Below are positions 16,726-24,366 of a DNA stretch of 64,000 nucleotides, in pieces. Position 1 is the stretch's first letter; every line of letters starts with the position of its first letter. The position numbers and the translations under genes are program-made. The stretch comes from Acidimicrobiia bacterium. Lineage in GTDB: Bacteria; Actinomycetota; Acidimicrobiia; Spongiisociales; ZC4RG35. Under the pieces are notes generated by a model. That model saw only the letters and a list, made by a program, of their open reading frames with translations. It was not told where the DNA came from and ran no database searches. The DNA is taken from NCBI GenBank assembly GCA_026002975.1, contig BPGJ01000012.1, positions 1-64,000 of the forward strand, written 5' to 3'.

Positions 16726-17252
16726 GGGATCCGGAGGGGGCCCGGCTCCACGACACCCGCGGGCACCTCGAGGGCGTACGTGTAGGGAGTCGACGGCTGA
16801 TAGACCGGGCATGGTTCGGCCCGGCAGGGCTCCATCCGGAGCGTCTCGAGGTGGGTTCCGTCCTGGTCGAAGACCAGCAGGTCCAACGTCAGCGGCGTGT
16901 TGCGCATGGTGAAAGCGGCGTTCACCTCCTCTCCCGACCAGGTGAACAACATGCCGTCGACCTCACCCAGGTCGTCGACACCCATCAGGCCACGGGCCCG
17001 CTCGTCGGGGTCGTCGGCGACCGCCACGGTGAGTTCTCTCCCCCCCAGCTGGATCGACCTGATCTCGAACCCGCCATCCTGGAGGTCTCCCACATCTGGG
17101 GAAGACACCTCGGTCGTCGAGGACTTTGCGACCACGGTCGAGGCGGTGGTCTGCGGGTTGGGGGTTGACGCGGCCGGTGAGGGAGGGGTCTCCGGGTCGC
17201 AGGCCGCGATCAGGAAGACGATGAGACAGAACGCAGTTTTCCAGCCGATGAC
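16722..17252 (-). CDS. DUF192 lipoprotein, start codon apparently lost
   Basis: The frame encodes a lipoprotein-like leader (GWKTAFCLIVFLIAACDPE, lipobox IAAC), a Ser/Thr/Pro linker, and a DUF192 domain: RELTVAVADDPDERARGLMG, DGMLFTWSGEEVNAAFTMRN, and LEVPAGVVEPG. DUF192 proteins are extracytoplasmic and of unknown activity. There is no ATG, GTG or TTG near the leader. The natural start would be the codon at 17252-17250, but it reads GTC; GGAGGAGG lies just upstream. A single G in place of C there would create both a GTG start and a panB stop overlapping as GTGA. The boundary is therefore uncertain. Confidence 0.75.
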   Translation of the reverse strand, partial: VIGWKTAFCLIVFLIAACDPETPPSPAASTPNPQTTASTVVAKSSTTEVSSPDVGDLQDGGFEIRSIQLGGRELTVAVADDPDERARGLMGVDDLGEVDGMLFTWSGEEVNAAFTMRNTPLTLDLLVFDQDGTHLETLRMEPCRAEPCPVYQPSTPYTYALEVPAGVVEPGPLRIP

Positions 17253-18094
17253 TCGACCTCCTCCAGAGCGACCACCAGGTCGGCCGACCCGTGGTAGGTC
17301 TCGGCCTCCCCGGGGAAGCCGCCGCCCTTCACGTCCTCGGCGTAGCGTCGCAGGGCTTCGATCGCGGCCGACCGCAGATCGGCGTAGGTACGCACGAACT
17401 TGGGTCGGTGGCCGTCGCCCAATCCCAGCAGGTCGTGGAACACCAGCACCTGCCCGTCGGTGGCCGGGCCGGCTCCGATCCCGATGGTGGGGACCGCCAC
17501 TTCTTGGGTGATCACCCGGGCCAGGACGTCGGGGATGCCTTCCAACACGATTGCGAACACCCCGGCACGGTCGAGGGCCCGGGCATCGCCGATGAGCTGT
17601 CGGGCTTCGTCGGGGAGCCGACCCTGGACCCGGTAGCCGCCCATGGCGTGGACCGACTGCGGGGTCAGACCCAGGTGGCCCATCACCGGGATCTCGGCGT
17701 CGAGGATCCGTTCCAACACCGGGAGCCGCTTCTCGCCGCCCTCCAGCTTCACCGCCTCGGCGCCTCCCTCCCGCACCAGCCGACCCGCGTTGCGGACCGC
17801 GTCCTCCGGGGTGGTGTGGTAGCTCATCCACGGCATGTCGACCACCACCAGGCTGTGGGGTCGGGCCCGCTGCACCGCCCGGGCATGGACGATCATCACC
17901 TCCAGGTCGACCTCCAGGGTGGACTCCATCCCGTGGACCACGTTGGCGACCGAGTCGCCCACCAGGATGATGTCGATACCGGCCGCCGAGGCGATCGACG
18001 CAGAAGGGTGGTCGTAGGCGGTGACCATGGTGATCTTCTCCCCGCCCTTGCGGGCGCGGATCTGGGGGACGGTCACCTTCGGATTTGTCCCCAT
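17210..18094 (-). CDS. panB: 3-methyl-2-oxobutanoate hydroxymethyltransferase
   Basis: First committed enzyme of pantothenate synthesis, adding a hydroxymethyl group from 5,10-methylene-THF to ketoisovalerate. Visible: KITMVTAYDHPSASIASAAG, DIILVGDSVANVVHGMEST with Mg-binding Asp, VVVDMPWMSY, KLEGGEKRL, MGHLGLTPQSVHAMGGYRVQG, and IGIGAGPATDGQVLVFHDLLGL. ATG at 18094 follows GAGGAG. The last 14 codons (SSAGKLRSVSSSS) are unusual for the family and overlap the DUF192 leader; they would vanish if base 17250 were C on the plus strand. Confidence 0.95.
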   Translation of the reverse strand: MGTNPKVTVPQIRARKGGEKITMVTAYDHPSASIASAAGIDIILVGDSVANVVHGMESTLEVDLEVMIVHARAVQRARPHSLVVVDMPWMSYHTTPEDAVRNAGRLVREGGAEAVKLEGGEKRLPVLERILDAEIPVMGHLGLTPQSVHAMGGYRVQGRLPDEARQLIGDARALDRAGVFAIVLEGIPDVLARVITQEVAVPTIGIGAGPATDGQVLVFHDLLGLGDGHRPKFVRTYADLRSAAIEALRRYAEDVKGGGFPGEAETYHGSADLVVALEEVESSAGKLRSVSSSS

Positions 18095-18209
18095 GGTTCG
18101 CTCCTCTCTCCCCACCCGGCGGGTTGGGGGACGTCGGCGTTTCGAACTCGAATCTTCGGAAACCCGGGCCTCGGCCGCCGCAGGGGTCGCCCGTGCCTCA
18201 GGGGGGATG

Positions 18210-18626
18210 TTACTCCTCGCAGCCGACCTCAGCCCGGGGCCAGCGTTCGGCTCGACCGTCGGGCAGCCGGATGTAGAGGTAGTCGCTGCGGTCCGGCCCC
18301 ACGTAGATCTCGCGGCCGGCGTGGGTGATCCCGGTGGGTTCGGCTTGGGAGGGCACCGAGTCCAGCACCGCGAACTCCAGCACCGACCCGTCGACCGGCG
18401 ACGTGAGGGTACCGAGCTGGCCCCACGGGTCCTTGGCGTACTTGTCGCCGAAGAACTCCAGGAACACCACCCGCTCCTGGTTGCAGGCCACGAAACCGTC
18501 GTATTCGATCACCTCCGAACCGAGCAGGCGCCTCCCGTTGGCGTCGACCCACGGGCCCCGCTGGTTGAAGGTGCACCCGGCCAGGAGGAGCGCGAGCATC
18601 CCCACCGCCAGGCGACGGGACCTCAT
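18210..18626 (-). CDS. Hypothetical lipoprotein
   Basis: 138 residues with a lipoprotein signal (MRSRRLAVGMLALLLAGCTF, lipobox LLAGC). The mature part contains YDGFVACNQERVVFLEFFGDKYAKDPWG and DYLYIRLPDGRAERWP, with two further cysteines (49 and near the end) that could pair. I do not recognise a family. ATG overlaps the nfo stop by 4 bases, so it is the last gene of the pyrE-membrane-nfo set. Confidence 0.75.
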   Translation of the reverse strand: MRSRRLAVGMLALLLAGCTFNQRGPWVDANGRRLLGSEVIEYDGFVACNQERVVFLEFFGDKYAKDPWGQLGTLTSPVDGSVLEFAVLDSVPSQAEPTGITHAGREIYVGPDRSDYLYIRLPDGRAERWPRAEVGCEE

Positions 18627-19387
18627 CCCAGCGCCTCGCGCACCCACGCTATGTCGGCCGCCTGTTCCGCCGGTCCTCCCGGGGTCTCCACCACCACCGG
18701 CGCCTCCACCTTCCTGAGGACCGCGGCGAGCACTTCGGAGGGGATCTTGCCCGAACCCAGGTTGGCGTGGCGGTCCCGTCTCGAATCGAACGGGTCCCGG
18801 GAGTCGTTGCAGTGGATCAGGTCGATCCGTCCGGTCGCTTCCAGCAGCCGCTCGACCACCTCCTCCAGCGGTTCGCCGCCCGCCCAGGCGTGGCAGGTGT
18901 CGAGGACGAAACCCACGTCGAGGTCGCCTATCTCCTCCCACAGTCGTCGGATGCTTTCCACCCGGCGCGCCACCGCTCCTTCGCCCGATGCCGTGTTCTC
19001 GATCAGCACCGGCACCTCGGTGTCGAGTAGCTCGAGGGCCCTCCTCCACCGTCCGTACGCCTCCGACAGATCCCCGTCGGTCACGTGGCCGCCGTGGACC
19101 ACCACCCCCGCGGCTCCCACCTCGGCCGCCGCGTCGCAGGTGTCCTGGAGGATCCGGCGGGAAGGGATGCGGATCCGGTTGTTCTCCGACACCACGTTGA
19201 CCAGATAGGGCGCATGGACGTACAGGGCTACCGGAGAGGAGCGAAGAGCCTGGGCGTCTTCCCGGGGTTTGGGCTTCTTCCAAGACTGCGGGTTGGACAG
19301 GAACACCTGTACCAGATCGGCACCTCTCGCCGCCGCCTCCGCCAACGGGTCGGCGGCCGGGGTGTGGGCCCCCACCCTGCGGGTCAT
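18623..19387 (-). CDS. nfo: Apurinic/apyrimidinic endonuclease IV-like protein
   Basis: 254 residues, TIM-barrel AP endonuclease of the EndoIV family that cuts DNA 5' of abasic sites. Zinc-site motifs: RVGAHTPAADPLAEAAARGA (His), YVHAPYLVN, GVVVHGGHV, VLIENTASGEG (Glu), GFVLDTCHAWAGG (Asp and His), IHCNDSRDPFDSRRDRHANLGSGKI (Asp and His), and VVVETPG. It is a little shorter than E. coli Nfo (285). ATG at 19387 overlaps the upstream gene by 4 bases. Confidence 0.93.
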   Translation of the reverse strand: MTRRVGAHTPAADPLAEAAARGADLVQVFLSNPQSWKKPKPREDAQALRSSPVALYVHAPYLVNVVSENNRIRIPSRRILQDTCDAAAEVGAAGVVVHGGHVTDGDLSEAYGRWRRALELLDTEVPVLIENTASGEGAVARRVESIRRLWEEIGDLDVGFVLDTCHAWAGGEPLEEVVERLLEATGRIDLIHCNDSRDPFDSRRDRHANLGSGKIPSEVLAAVLRKVEAPVVVETPGGPAEQAADIAWVREALG

Positions 19388-19953
19388 GCATCCTCCCGGC
19401 TCGCGCGTGCCGAGGCGACCGCGATGTCGACCATCTGGGACGCGACCCGGTCGGGAGGTAGCTCCCAGTCGGAGGCGAAGATCCCCAGGGTCTTCTGGTC
19501 CACCCATCGAGCTCCCCAAGGGTCGGCCGGCAGCGACCCGGGGTTCATCGGTCTGATCCAGAGGATCGGCTGGCGGGTGCCTTCGTCGTCGAGGACGTCG
19601 GCCCCCACGTCGTCGACCTCGTCCCAACTCAGGTGGACTGGGGGCCGGAACGGGCCACCCAGTTTCAGGCGTACCCCGTCCCGGTCGGCCCGCAGCAGCA
19701 CGGTGGGGAACAGCAGCTCCTTCAGCGACCACACCGCCAGTCCGACCCCTACCGCGAGCATCACCACCGCCCACACCACGTCCCGTGGCTCCAGGAGCTG
19801 GGTGTCGTCGGGGCGGAACAGCAGCCCGCGGAGGGCGTCGGTGATCCGACGGCGGCCCACTACGTCGAGACCCAGCACCACCAGGGGGACCGACCCCAAC
19901 GCCACCAGCCACATCCGTACGGCCGAGCGACGAACGACGAGTTTCGCGGTCAT
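19384..19953 (-). CDS. Hypothetical membrane protein (PH-like domain)
   Basis: 189 residues. Two membrane segments at about 13-32 (MWLVALGSVPLVVLGLDVV) and 60-80 (VVWAVVMLAVGVGLAVWSL), followed by a soluble domain beginning TVLLRADRDGVRLKLGGPFRPPVHLSWDEVDDV, which looks like a bacterial PH fold. Function unknown. Its start overlaps the pyrE stop by one base and its end overlaps nfo, so it is co-translated with both. Confidence 0.75.
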   Translation of the reverse strand: MTAKLVVRRSAVRMWLVALGSVPLVVLGLDVVGRRRITDALRGLLFRPDDTQLLEPRDVVWAVVMLAVGVGLAVWSLKELLFPTVLLRADRDGVRLKLGGPFRPPVHLSWDEVDDVGADVLDDEGTRQPILWIRPMNPGSLPADPWGARWVDQKTLGIFASDWELPPDRVASQMVDIAVASARASREDA

Positions 19954-20489
19954 CAGACTCCCAGGTCGTCGGGTCCGACCAACCCGACGAAGGGTATTCC
20001 CAGCTCTTCGAAACGCCGAGCCACCCGACCGGCCGACCGGTCGACCAGCGCGACTCCCTGGATGACTCTCAGCCCTTCGGCGGTGGCCACCTCGACTGCC
20101 TCGATCAGAGCCCCGCCCGTGGTCACGGTGTCGTCCACCACCGCCACCACGTCGCCCTCCCGAACCGGGCCTACCAGCCTGCCCCCGGTGCCGTGGTCCT
20201 TGGCGGCCTTGCGGACCGAGAACGCCCTGAGCGGCCGGCCCCGTCGTGAAGCCTCCACCGCGGTGGAGATCGCGACGGGGTCGGCCCCCATCGTCATGCC
20301 TCCGATGGCGGCCACATCGGGGTGCAGCACCTCGAGGACGGCTTCGGCCACCAGTAGGGCTCCGCGGCCGTCGAACGTGGTCTGGCGGGCGTCCACGTAG
20401 TAGTGGGAGACCTCGCCCGACCGGAGGCGAAAAGGCCCGTCGGTACGCAGCGCATGGGTGCGCAGGTGAGCGACCAGTTCTCGGGTCAT
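19953..20489 (-). CDS. pyrE: Orotate phosphoribosyltransferase
   Basis: 178 residues; joins orotate and PRPP to form OMP in pyrimidine synthesis. Motifs: LRSGEVSHYYVDARQTTFDG, IGGMTMGADPVA, FSVRKAAKDHGTGGRLVGPV flexible loop and the PRPP-binding VVAVVDDTVTTGGALIEAVE. ATG at 20489 has no clear Shine-Dalgarno, with TACCCT 8 bases upstream, so a leaderless start is possible. The open frame continuing further upstream is not coding in composition. Confidence 0.95.
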   Translation of the reverse strand: MTRELVAHLRTHALRTDGPFRLRSGEVSHYYVDARQTTFDGRGALLVAEAVLEVLHPDVAAIGGMTMGADPVAISTAVEASRRGRPLRAFSVRKAAKDHGTGGRLVGPVREGDVVAVVDDTVTTGGALIEAVEVATAEGLRVIQGVALVDRSAGRVARRFEELGIPFVGLVGPDDLGV

Positions 20490-20549
20490 CGGTGGGGAGG
20501 GTAGGCGCCCGAGGGCCCCGTCTACAGTGCCGGCGGCGAGAGGAAACCG

Positions 20550-20936
20550 ATGGGCGCCGGAGTGTCGATAACCCGAAGAGTGGCCTGGGTCGACACCGAC
20601 GCGGCGGGGATCTGGCACCACTCGACCGTGGTCCGGTGGACGGAGGAAGCCGAGGCGGAGCTCCACCGTGACCTGGGCATCATCGGTGAGACTTTCGGTC
20701 GGACGCCCCGGGTGTCGGTGTCGTTCGAGTTCCGGAAGCCGCTCGCCTTCGACGACGAGGTGCGGGTGGATCTGGTGGTGTCGGAGCTGGGGAGGACCTC
20801 CGTCACCTACACGATCTCGGTGTTCCACGACGGAGCGTTGGCGGTCGAGGGAACCATGAAGGCCGTCCTGGTCGACCCGCAGACGGGACGCCCCCGACCT
20901 TGGCCCGAGCATCTGCGCGCCCGCCTGGCGGGGTAG
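20550..20936 (+). CDS. Acyl-CoA thioesterase, 4HBT/YbgC hot-dog family
   Basis: 128 residues. AWVDTDAAGIWHHSTVVRWTEEAE carries the 4-hydroxybenzoyl-CoA thioesterase Asp (VDTDAAGI) and the hot-dog helix; VSFEFRKPLAFDDEVRVDLVV and SVTYTISVFHDGALAVEGTMKAVLVD complete the fold. The family hydrolyses short acyl-CoA or aromatic acyl-CoA thioesters; the substrate cannot be set from sequence. AGAGGA precedes the start. It is divergent from pyrE. Confidence 0.88.
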   Translation: MGAGVSITRRVAWVDTDAAGIWHHSTVVRWTEEAEAELHRDLGIIGETFGRTPRVSVSFEFRKPLAFDDEVRVDLVVSELGRTSVTYTISVFHDGALAVEGTMKAVLVDPQTGRPRPWPEHLRARLAG

Positions 20937-20948
20937 GCTCCAACCGCG

Positions 20949-21101
20949 ATGAGTCGGCCCGAACCCCGCTGGGTGATCGAGAATTGGCGGCGCTCTCCTC
21001 TCCCCCTCCGGGAGAAGCTGGCGTTGGTGTTCCGCAACAACCTGATCAAGGCGAAACGTCGGTCGTCCTGTTGCGGACATCCGGGCGAGCCGGGCTGTTG
21101 A
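20949..21101 (+). CDS. Small cysteine-tailed protein (50 aa)
   Basis: Starts MSRPEPRWVIENWRRSPLPL, has a helical middle (REKLALVFRNNLIKAKRR) and ends SSCCGHPGEPGC. The CCGHPGEPGC tail, with three cysteines and a histidine in ten residues, suggests a metal site or redox function; I have seen this tail in other small bacterial proteins but cannot name a family. TAGGCT (20934-20939) ends 9 bases before the ATG and its TAG is also the stop of the thioesterase gene. Confidence 0.7.
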   Translation: MSRPEPRWVIENWRRSPLPLREKLALVFRNNLIKAKRRSSCCGHPGEPGC

Positions 21102-21142
21102 ATGGGTCCCGAGGGCGACTCCCGGGAGGAGTCGGAGGGGAC

Positions 21143-21913
21143 CTAGCGGCCGAAGCGGCGTTCCCGCCTGGTGTAGTCGCGCAGCGCCCGGAGGAAGTCG
21201 ACCCGGCGGAAGGCGGGCCAGTACACGTCGACGAAGACGAACTCGGCGTAGGCCGATTGCCACAGCAGGAATCCCGACAGCCTGGACTCACCCGAGGTGC
21301 GTATCACCAGGTCGACGTCGCCCAGGTCGGCGGAATACAGGTGGGCTGCGATCCCCTCCGCGTCGATCCGGTCTGCCATCTGCTCGGCGGGAACGCCTTC
21401 ACCGGCGAGGCGCGCCACCAGGTCGCGGCAGGCGTCGACGATCTCCTGTCGGCCCCCGTAGCCCACCGCGATGGTGAGGTGCCGGTTCCCGTCGGCGCAG
21501 ACCTCGGCGGCCCGCTTGGCGGCCTCCACCACCCGGTCGGGCAGCAGATCCAGACTGCCGATGAACCGCACCTTCATCCCGTGCCGCCGGCAGGTGGCGG
21601 GTAGACGGTCGAACAGCTCGGTCAGCACGTCGAAGTAGGGCTCCAGCTCGTCACGGGGCCGTTCCAGGTTCTCCTTCGAGAGGAGCCACCCGGTGATCGC
21701 CGGTATGTCCAGCTCCTCCGTCCAGCCGATGAACTCCTCGAACCGGCGCATCCCCGCCCGGTAGCTGTCGGTGTAGGAGGCGAGCCCCTCGGAGCGGGCG
21801 TACCGTCGATGCCCGTCGAGGATGATCCCCACGTGTCGGGGGAAACGGCTGCGGTCCAGGGAGGCGAGCAGCCGGTTCTCGTAGAGGCGGTAGACCAGAT
21901 CGACGGGCCGCAC
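21143..21913 (-). CDS. uppS: Cis-prenyltransferase, Rv1086-like (isoprenyl transferase)
   Basis: 256 residues. In mycobacteria the close relative Rv1086 makes short-chain Z,E-farnesyl diphosphate; other family members make undecaprenyl diphosphate for cell-wall lipid carriers. Signatures: RHVGIILDGHRRYARSEG (catalytic Asp33; the common N-G-R-W following it is H-R-R-Y here), TGWLLSKENLERP, VGYGGRQEIVDA, DLVIRTSGESRLSGFLLWQSAYAEF and YWPAFRRVDFLRALRDY. GTG start at 21913 with TAGCAT 7 bases upstream and no Shine-Dalgarno. Confidence 0.9.
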   Translation of the reverse strand: MRPVDLVYRLYENRLLASLDRSRFPRHVGIILDGHRRYARSEGLASYTDSYRAGMRRFEEFIGWTEELDIPAITGWLLSKENLERPRDELEPYFDVLTELFDRLPATCRRHGMKVRFIGSLDLLPDRVVEAAKRAAEVCADGNRHLTIAVGYGGRQEIVDACRDLVARLAGEGVPAEQMADRIDAEGIAAHLYSADLGDVDLVIRTSGESRLSGFLLWQSAYAEFVFVDVYWPAFRRVDFLRALRDYTRRERRFGR

Positions 21914-21920
21914 CGTTTCG

Positions 21921-21926
21921 ATGCTA
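21921..21926 (-). promoter_or_regulatory. Predicted -10 element (TAGCAT) of the prenyltransferase gene
   Basis: TAGCAT on the minus strand ends 7 bases before GTG at 21913, inside the last bases of the upstream DUF1446 gene region. It suggests that the prenyltransferase has its own leaderless message. Confidence 0.4.
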
Positions 21927-23687
21927 CCGGTCGTCGAGGAGGGCCTCGGGCACGTCCACCAGCTTGGCCCTCAGGTACTCGCCGAGGGTCTTGGCCTGGG
22001 GGTCGGTGCGGGTGGAGGAGGACACCCCTTCGCCGAGGAGACCCTTGACCACGAAGTTGAGGGCGTTCAGGTTGGGGAACTCGTACCGTTCGACCTCCAG
22101 CCCGGCCGCCTCGGGGATCAGCCGTCGGAACCGGTCGACGGTCAGGTAGGCGGCCAGCCAGGCGTAGCCGACGGGGTCGCGGGCCCAGACCCCGACGTTG
22201 GCGTTCCCTCCCTTGTCGCCCGACCGGGCGCCGGCGACCAGCCCGAGGGGAGCTCTGCGGGTCGGCCCGGTCGGTGCCGGGGGTATGGGAGTCGGGGCGA
22301 CGTCGGCTTCGACGGGGCCGACCGGGCCCGTAGGAGGGACCACCTCGACTTCTCCTCCCAGCTCCACCGTCTGGGGTACCAGCTCGGCGGGCACCGCGGT
22401 GGGCCAGTAGACGGCGTAGGGCCGGGCGTCTTCCGGGGGGCCGGTCAGCACGAAACCCGGATAGTGGGCCAGGGCCATTTCCACCGCCTTCCGGGAGAAC
22501 GCGTCCCGTCCGACCTTGTCGGGATCCGGGTCCTTCACCGTGATCCGCAGATAGGCGAGGGCGTCTTCGTTGGTGGGCGGGTCGGGTCGGTCGGACCTGA
22601 TCAGGGTTACGTCGGTCTCGGCGAACCGCTCCCTGCCGCCCACCGCCTTCCAGAGAGCCTCCTCGGCCAGCCTGGCCTTCTCCTCCACGTCGAGACCCGG
22701 GATGACGAAGGTGACCGTGTTGCGGTAACCCCCCAGGTAGTTGAGCGCCACCTTGACGGTCGGGGGTGGTGGTTCACCTTTGACTCCGGTCACCTCCACC
22801 CGGTCGGGTCCCTGCTGCCGCAGCCTGATCGAGTCGAACCGGGCGGTGACGTCGGGATTCAGGTAGCGGAGCCCCCCGATCTCGTACAGGAGCTGGGCGG
22901 TGACGGTTCCCACCGAGACGAGACCCCCCGTACCGGGATGCTTGGTGACCACGAACGACCCGTCGGGACGCATCTCCACCAGGGGGAACCCGACGTGGTC
23001 GAGTCCGGGCACCTCCCGGAAGAAGGCGTAGTTGCCTCCCGTGGCCTGGGCGCCGCATTCGATGACGTGCCCGGCCACCAGCGCCCCCGCCAATCGGTCC
23101 CAGTCGTGGCGGCCCCAGCCGAATCGCCACGCTGCCGGACCGATGACCAGGGCGGCGTCGGTGACCCTTCCGGTGATCACCACGTCGGCTCCCCTCGCCA
23201 GTGCCCGGGCGATCCCCCAGCCGCCCAGGTAGGCGTTGGCGGTCACCGGGGTGACCCCGGATCCGGCCAGCGGAACCCCGGTGTCCATGTTGGCCAGCAT
23301 CTCGCCCGCGTCTTGCAGCTCGTCGAGACGGCCGAGGAGGTCGTCGCCTTCCACGGTGGCGATCCGCACCTCGAGACCGAGATCCCCGGCCAGCTTCCTG
23401 AGACGCTCCGCCAGCCCCCTCGGGTTGAGGCCGCCGGCGTTGGACACCACCTTGATCCCCTTCTCCACGCAGGTGGCCAGCACCTCCTCCATCTGGGCGA
23501 GGAAGGTGGTGGCATATCCACCGTCGGGATCCCGGGCTCGGGATCGCCAGAGGATGGCCATGGTCAGCTCGGCGAGGTAGTCACCGGTGAGGACGTCGAT
23601 CGGGCCTCCTTCCACCATCTCCCGGGCCGCCGAGAGGCGATCTCCGTAGAACCCCGAGCAGTTGGCTATCCGTAGGACCTCGCTCAC
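21924..23687 (-). CDS. DUF1446 / acyclic terpene utilisation AtuA-like protein
   Basis: 587 residues. The family start LRIANCSGFYGDR is followed by DVLTGDYLAELTMAIL, KVVSNAGGLNPRGLAE, ANAYLGGWGIARALARGADVVITGRVTDAALVIGPAAW, HVIECGAQATGGNYAF and, in the C-terminal domain, LVAGARSGDKGGNANVGVWA and FVVKGLLGEGVSSSTR. AtuA in Pseudomonas belongs to acyclic terpene (citronellol/geraniol) degradation, but the biochemical role of the family is unsettled. GTG at 23687 was preferred because the conserved part begins at once; a GTG at 23708 is also possible. Ten bases separate it from the prenyltransferase gene. Confidence 0.88.
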   Translation of the reverse strand: MSEVLRIANCSGFYGDRLSAAREMVEGGPIDVLTGDYLAELTMAILWRSRARDPDGGYATTFLAQMEEVLATCVEKGIKVVSNAGGLNPRGLAERLRKLAGDLGLEVRIATVEGDDLLGRLDELQDAGEMLANMDTGVPLAGSGVTPVTANAYLGGWGIARALARGADVVITGRVTDAALVIGPAAWRFGWGRHDWDRLAGALVAGHVIECGAQATGGNYAFFREVPGLDHVGFPLVEMRPDGSFVVTKHPGTGGLVSVGTVTAQLLYEIGGLRYLNPDVTARFDSIRLRQQGPDRVEVTGVKGEPPPPTVKVALNYLGGYRNTVTFVIPGLDVEEKARLAEEALWKAVGGRERFAETDVTLIRSDRPDPPTNEDALAYLRITVKDPDPDKVGRDAFSRKAVEMALAHYPGFVLTGPPEDARPYAVYWPTAVPAELVPQTVELGGEVEVVPPTGPVGPVEADVAPTPIPPAPTGPTRRAPLGLVAGARSGDKGGNANVGVWARDPVGYAWLAAYLTVDRFRRLIPEAAGLEVERYEFPNLNALNFVVKGLLGEGVSSSTRTDPQAKTLGEYLRAKLVDVPEALLDDR

Positions 23688-23709
23688 CTGACCGATGCTA
23701 GGTGTCACC

Positions 23710-23715
23710 TAGATT
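23710..23715 (+). promoter_or_regulatory. Predicted -10 element (TAGATT) of the PAQR gene
   Basis: TAGATT ends 6 bases before ATG at 23722; CTGACC lies 16 bases upstream as a possible -35. Implies a leaderless transcript. Confidence 0.4.
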
Positions 23716-23721
23716 GGCGGG

Positions 23722-24366
23722 ATGCGAATCCGGAATCCGGTGCGGGGTCTGCTCCACGGCGGAGCCGCGGTCGCGTCGCTCTTCGGGCTGGGCATTCTCC
23801 TAGCTGCCAACCGGGGTGGCGTGCCGGTGGGGGTGGCGGTCACCGTGTACGCCCTCTCCTTCGTGGCCTTGTTCACCGCCTCCAGCCTGTACCACTCCGG
23901 TCCCTGGTCGGAGGCCCGCCGCCGGATGATGCGTCGCCTGGATCATGCCGCCATCTTCCTGGCGGTGGCGGGCACCTACACGCCGATCGCGGTGGTCGGA
24001 CTGGAAGGAACCTGGAGGTGGGCGACCCTGGTGGTGGTCTGGGTCACCGCAGGGGTGGGCATGGCGATGAAGCTGGCCGAGCGTCGGGTGTCGATCAGGA
24101 CCAGCGCCGTTCTGCAGTCGGCGTTGGGATGGGCGGCGGTGCTGCCCATGTGGCAGGTGGCCCGCACCCTGGGTTGGGAGGTGGTGGCCTGGTTGGCGGT
24201 AGGCGGCTTGGTGTACACCTCGGGGATGGTGGTGATGGCGACGGGGAGGCCCCGTTTCTCCTCCCCCTGGTTCGGGCCGCACGAACTCTTCCATGTGGCG
24301 GTGGTCGTCGCGGGAGCGGTCCACTTCTCGGTGATCCTCCTCGCCGTGCTGCCCGCCGCGGGATGA
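23722..24366 (+). CDS. Hemolysin III / PAQR family membrane protein
   Basis: 214 residues, seven predicted membrane helices. PAQR landmarks: RGLLHGGAAVASLFGLG, FTASSLYHSGPW (Ser and His), RRLDHAAIFLAVAGTYTPIAVV (Asp-His), and GPHELFHVAVVVAGAVHFS (H-E-L-F-H-V). The conserved Ser, Asp and three His residues match the zinc site of PAQR hydrolases. The hemolysin name is historical; bacterial members are of uncertain function, possibly lipid amide hydrolysis. It overlaps the downstream EamA gene by 4 bases. Confidence 0.9.
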   Translation: MRIRNPVRGLLHGGAAVASLFGLGILLAANRGGVPVGVAVTVYALSFVALFTASSLYHSGPWSEARRRMMRRLDHAAIFLAVAGTYTPIAVVGLEGTWRWATLVVVWVTAGVGMAMKLAERRVSIRTSAVLQSALGWAAVLPMWQVARTLGWEVVAWLAVGGLVYTSGMVVMATGRPRFSSPWFGPHELFHVAVVVAGAVHFSVILLAVLPAAG

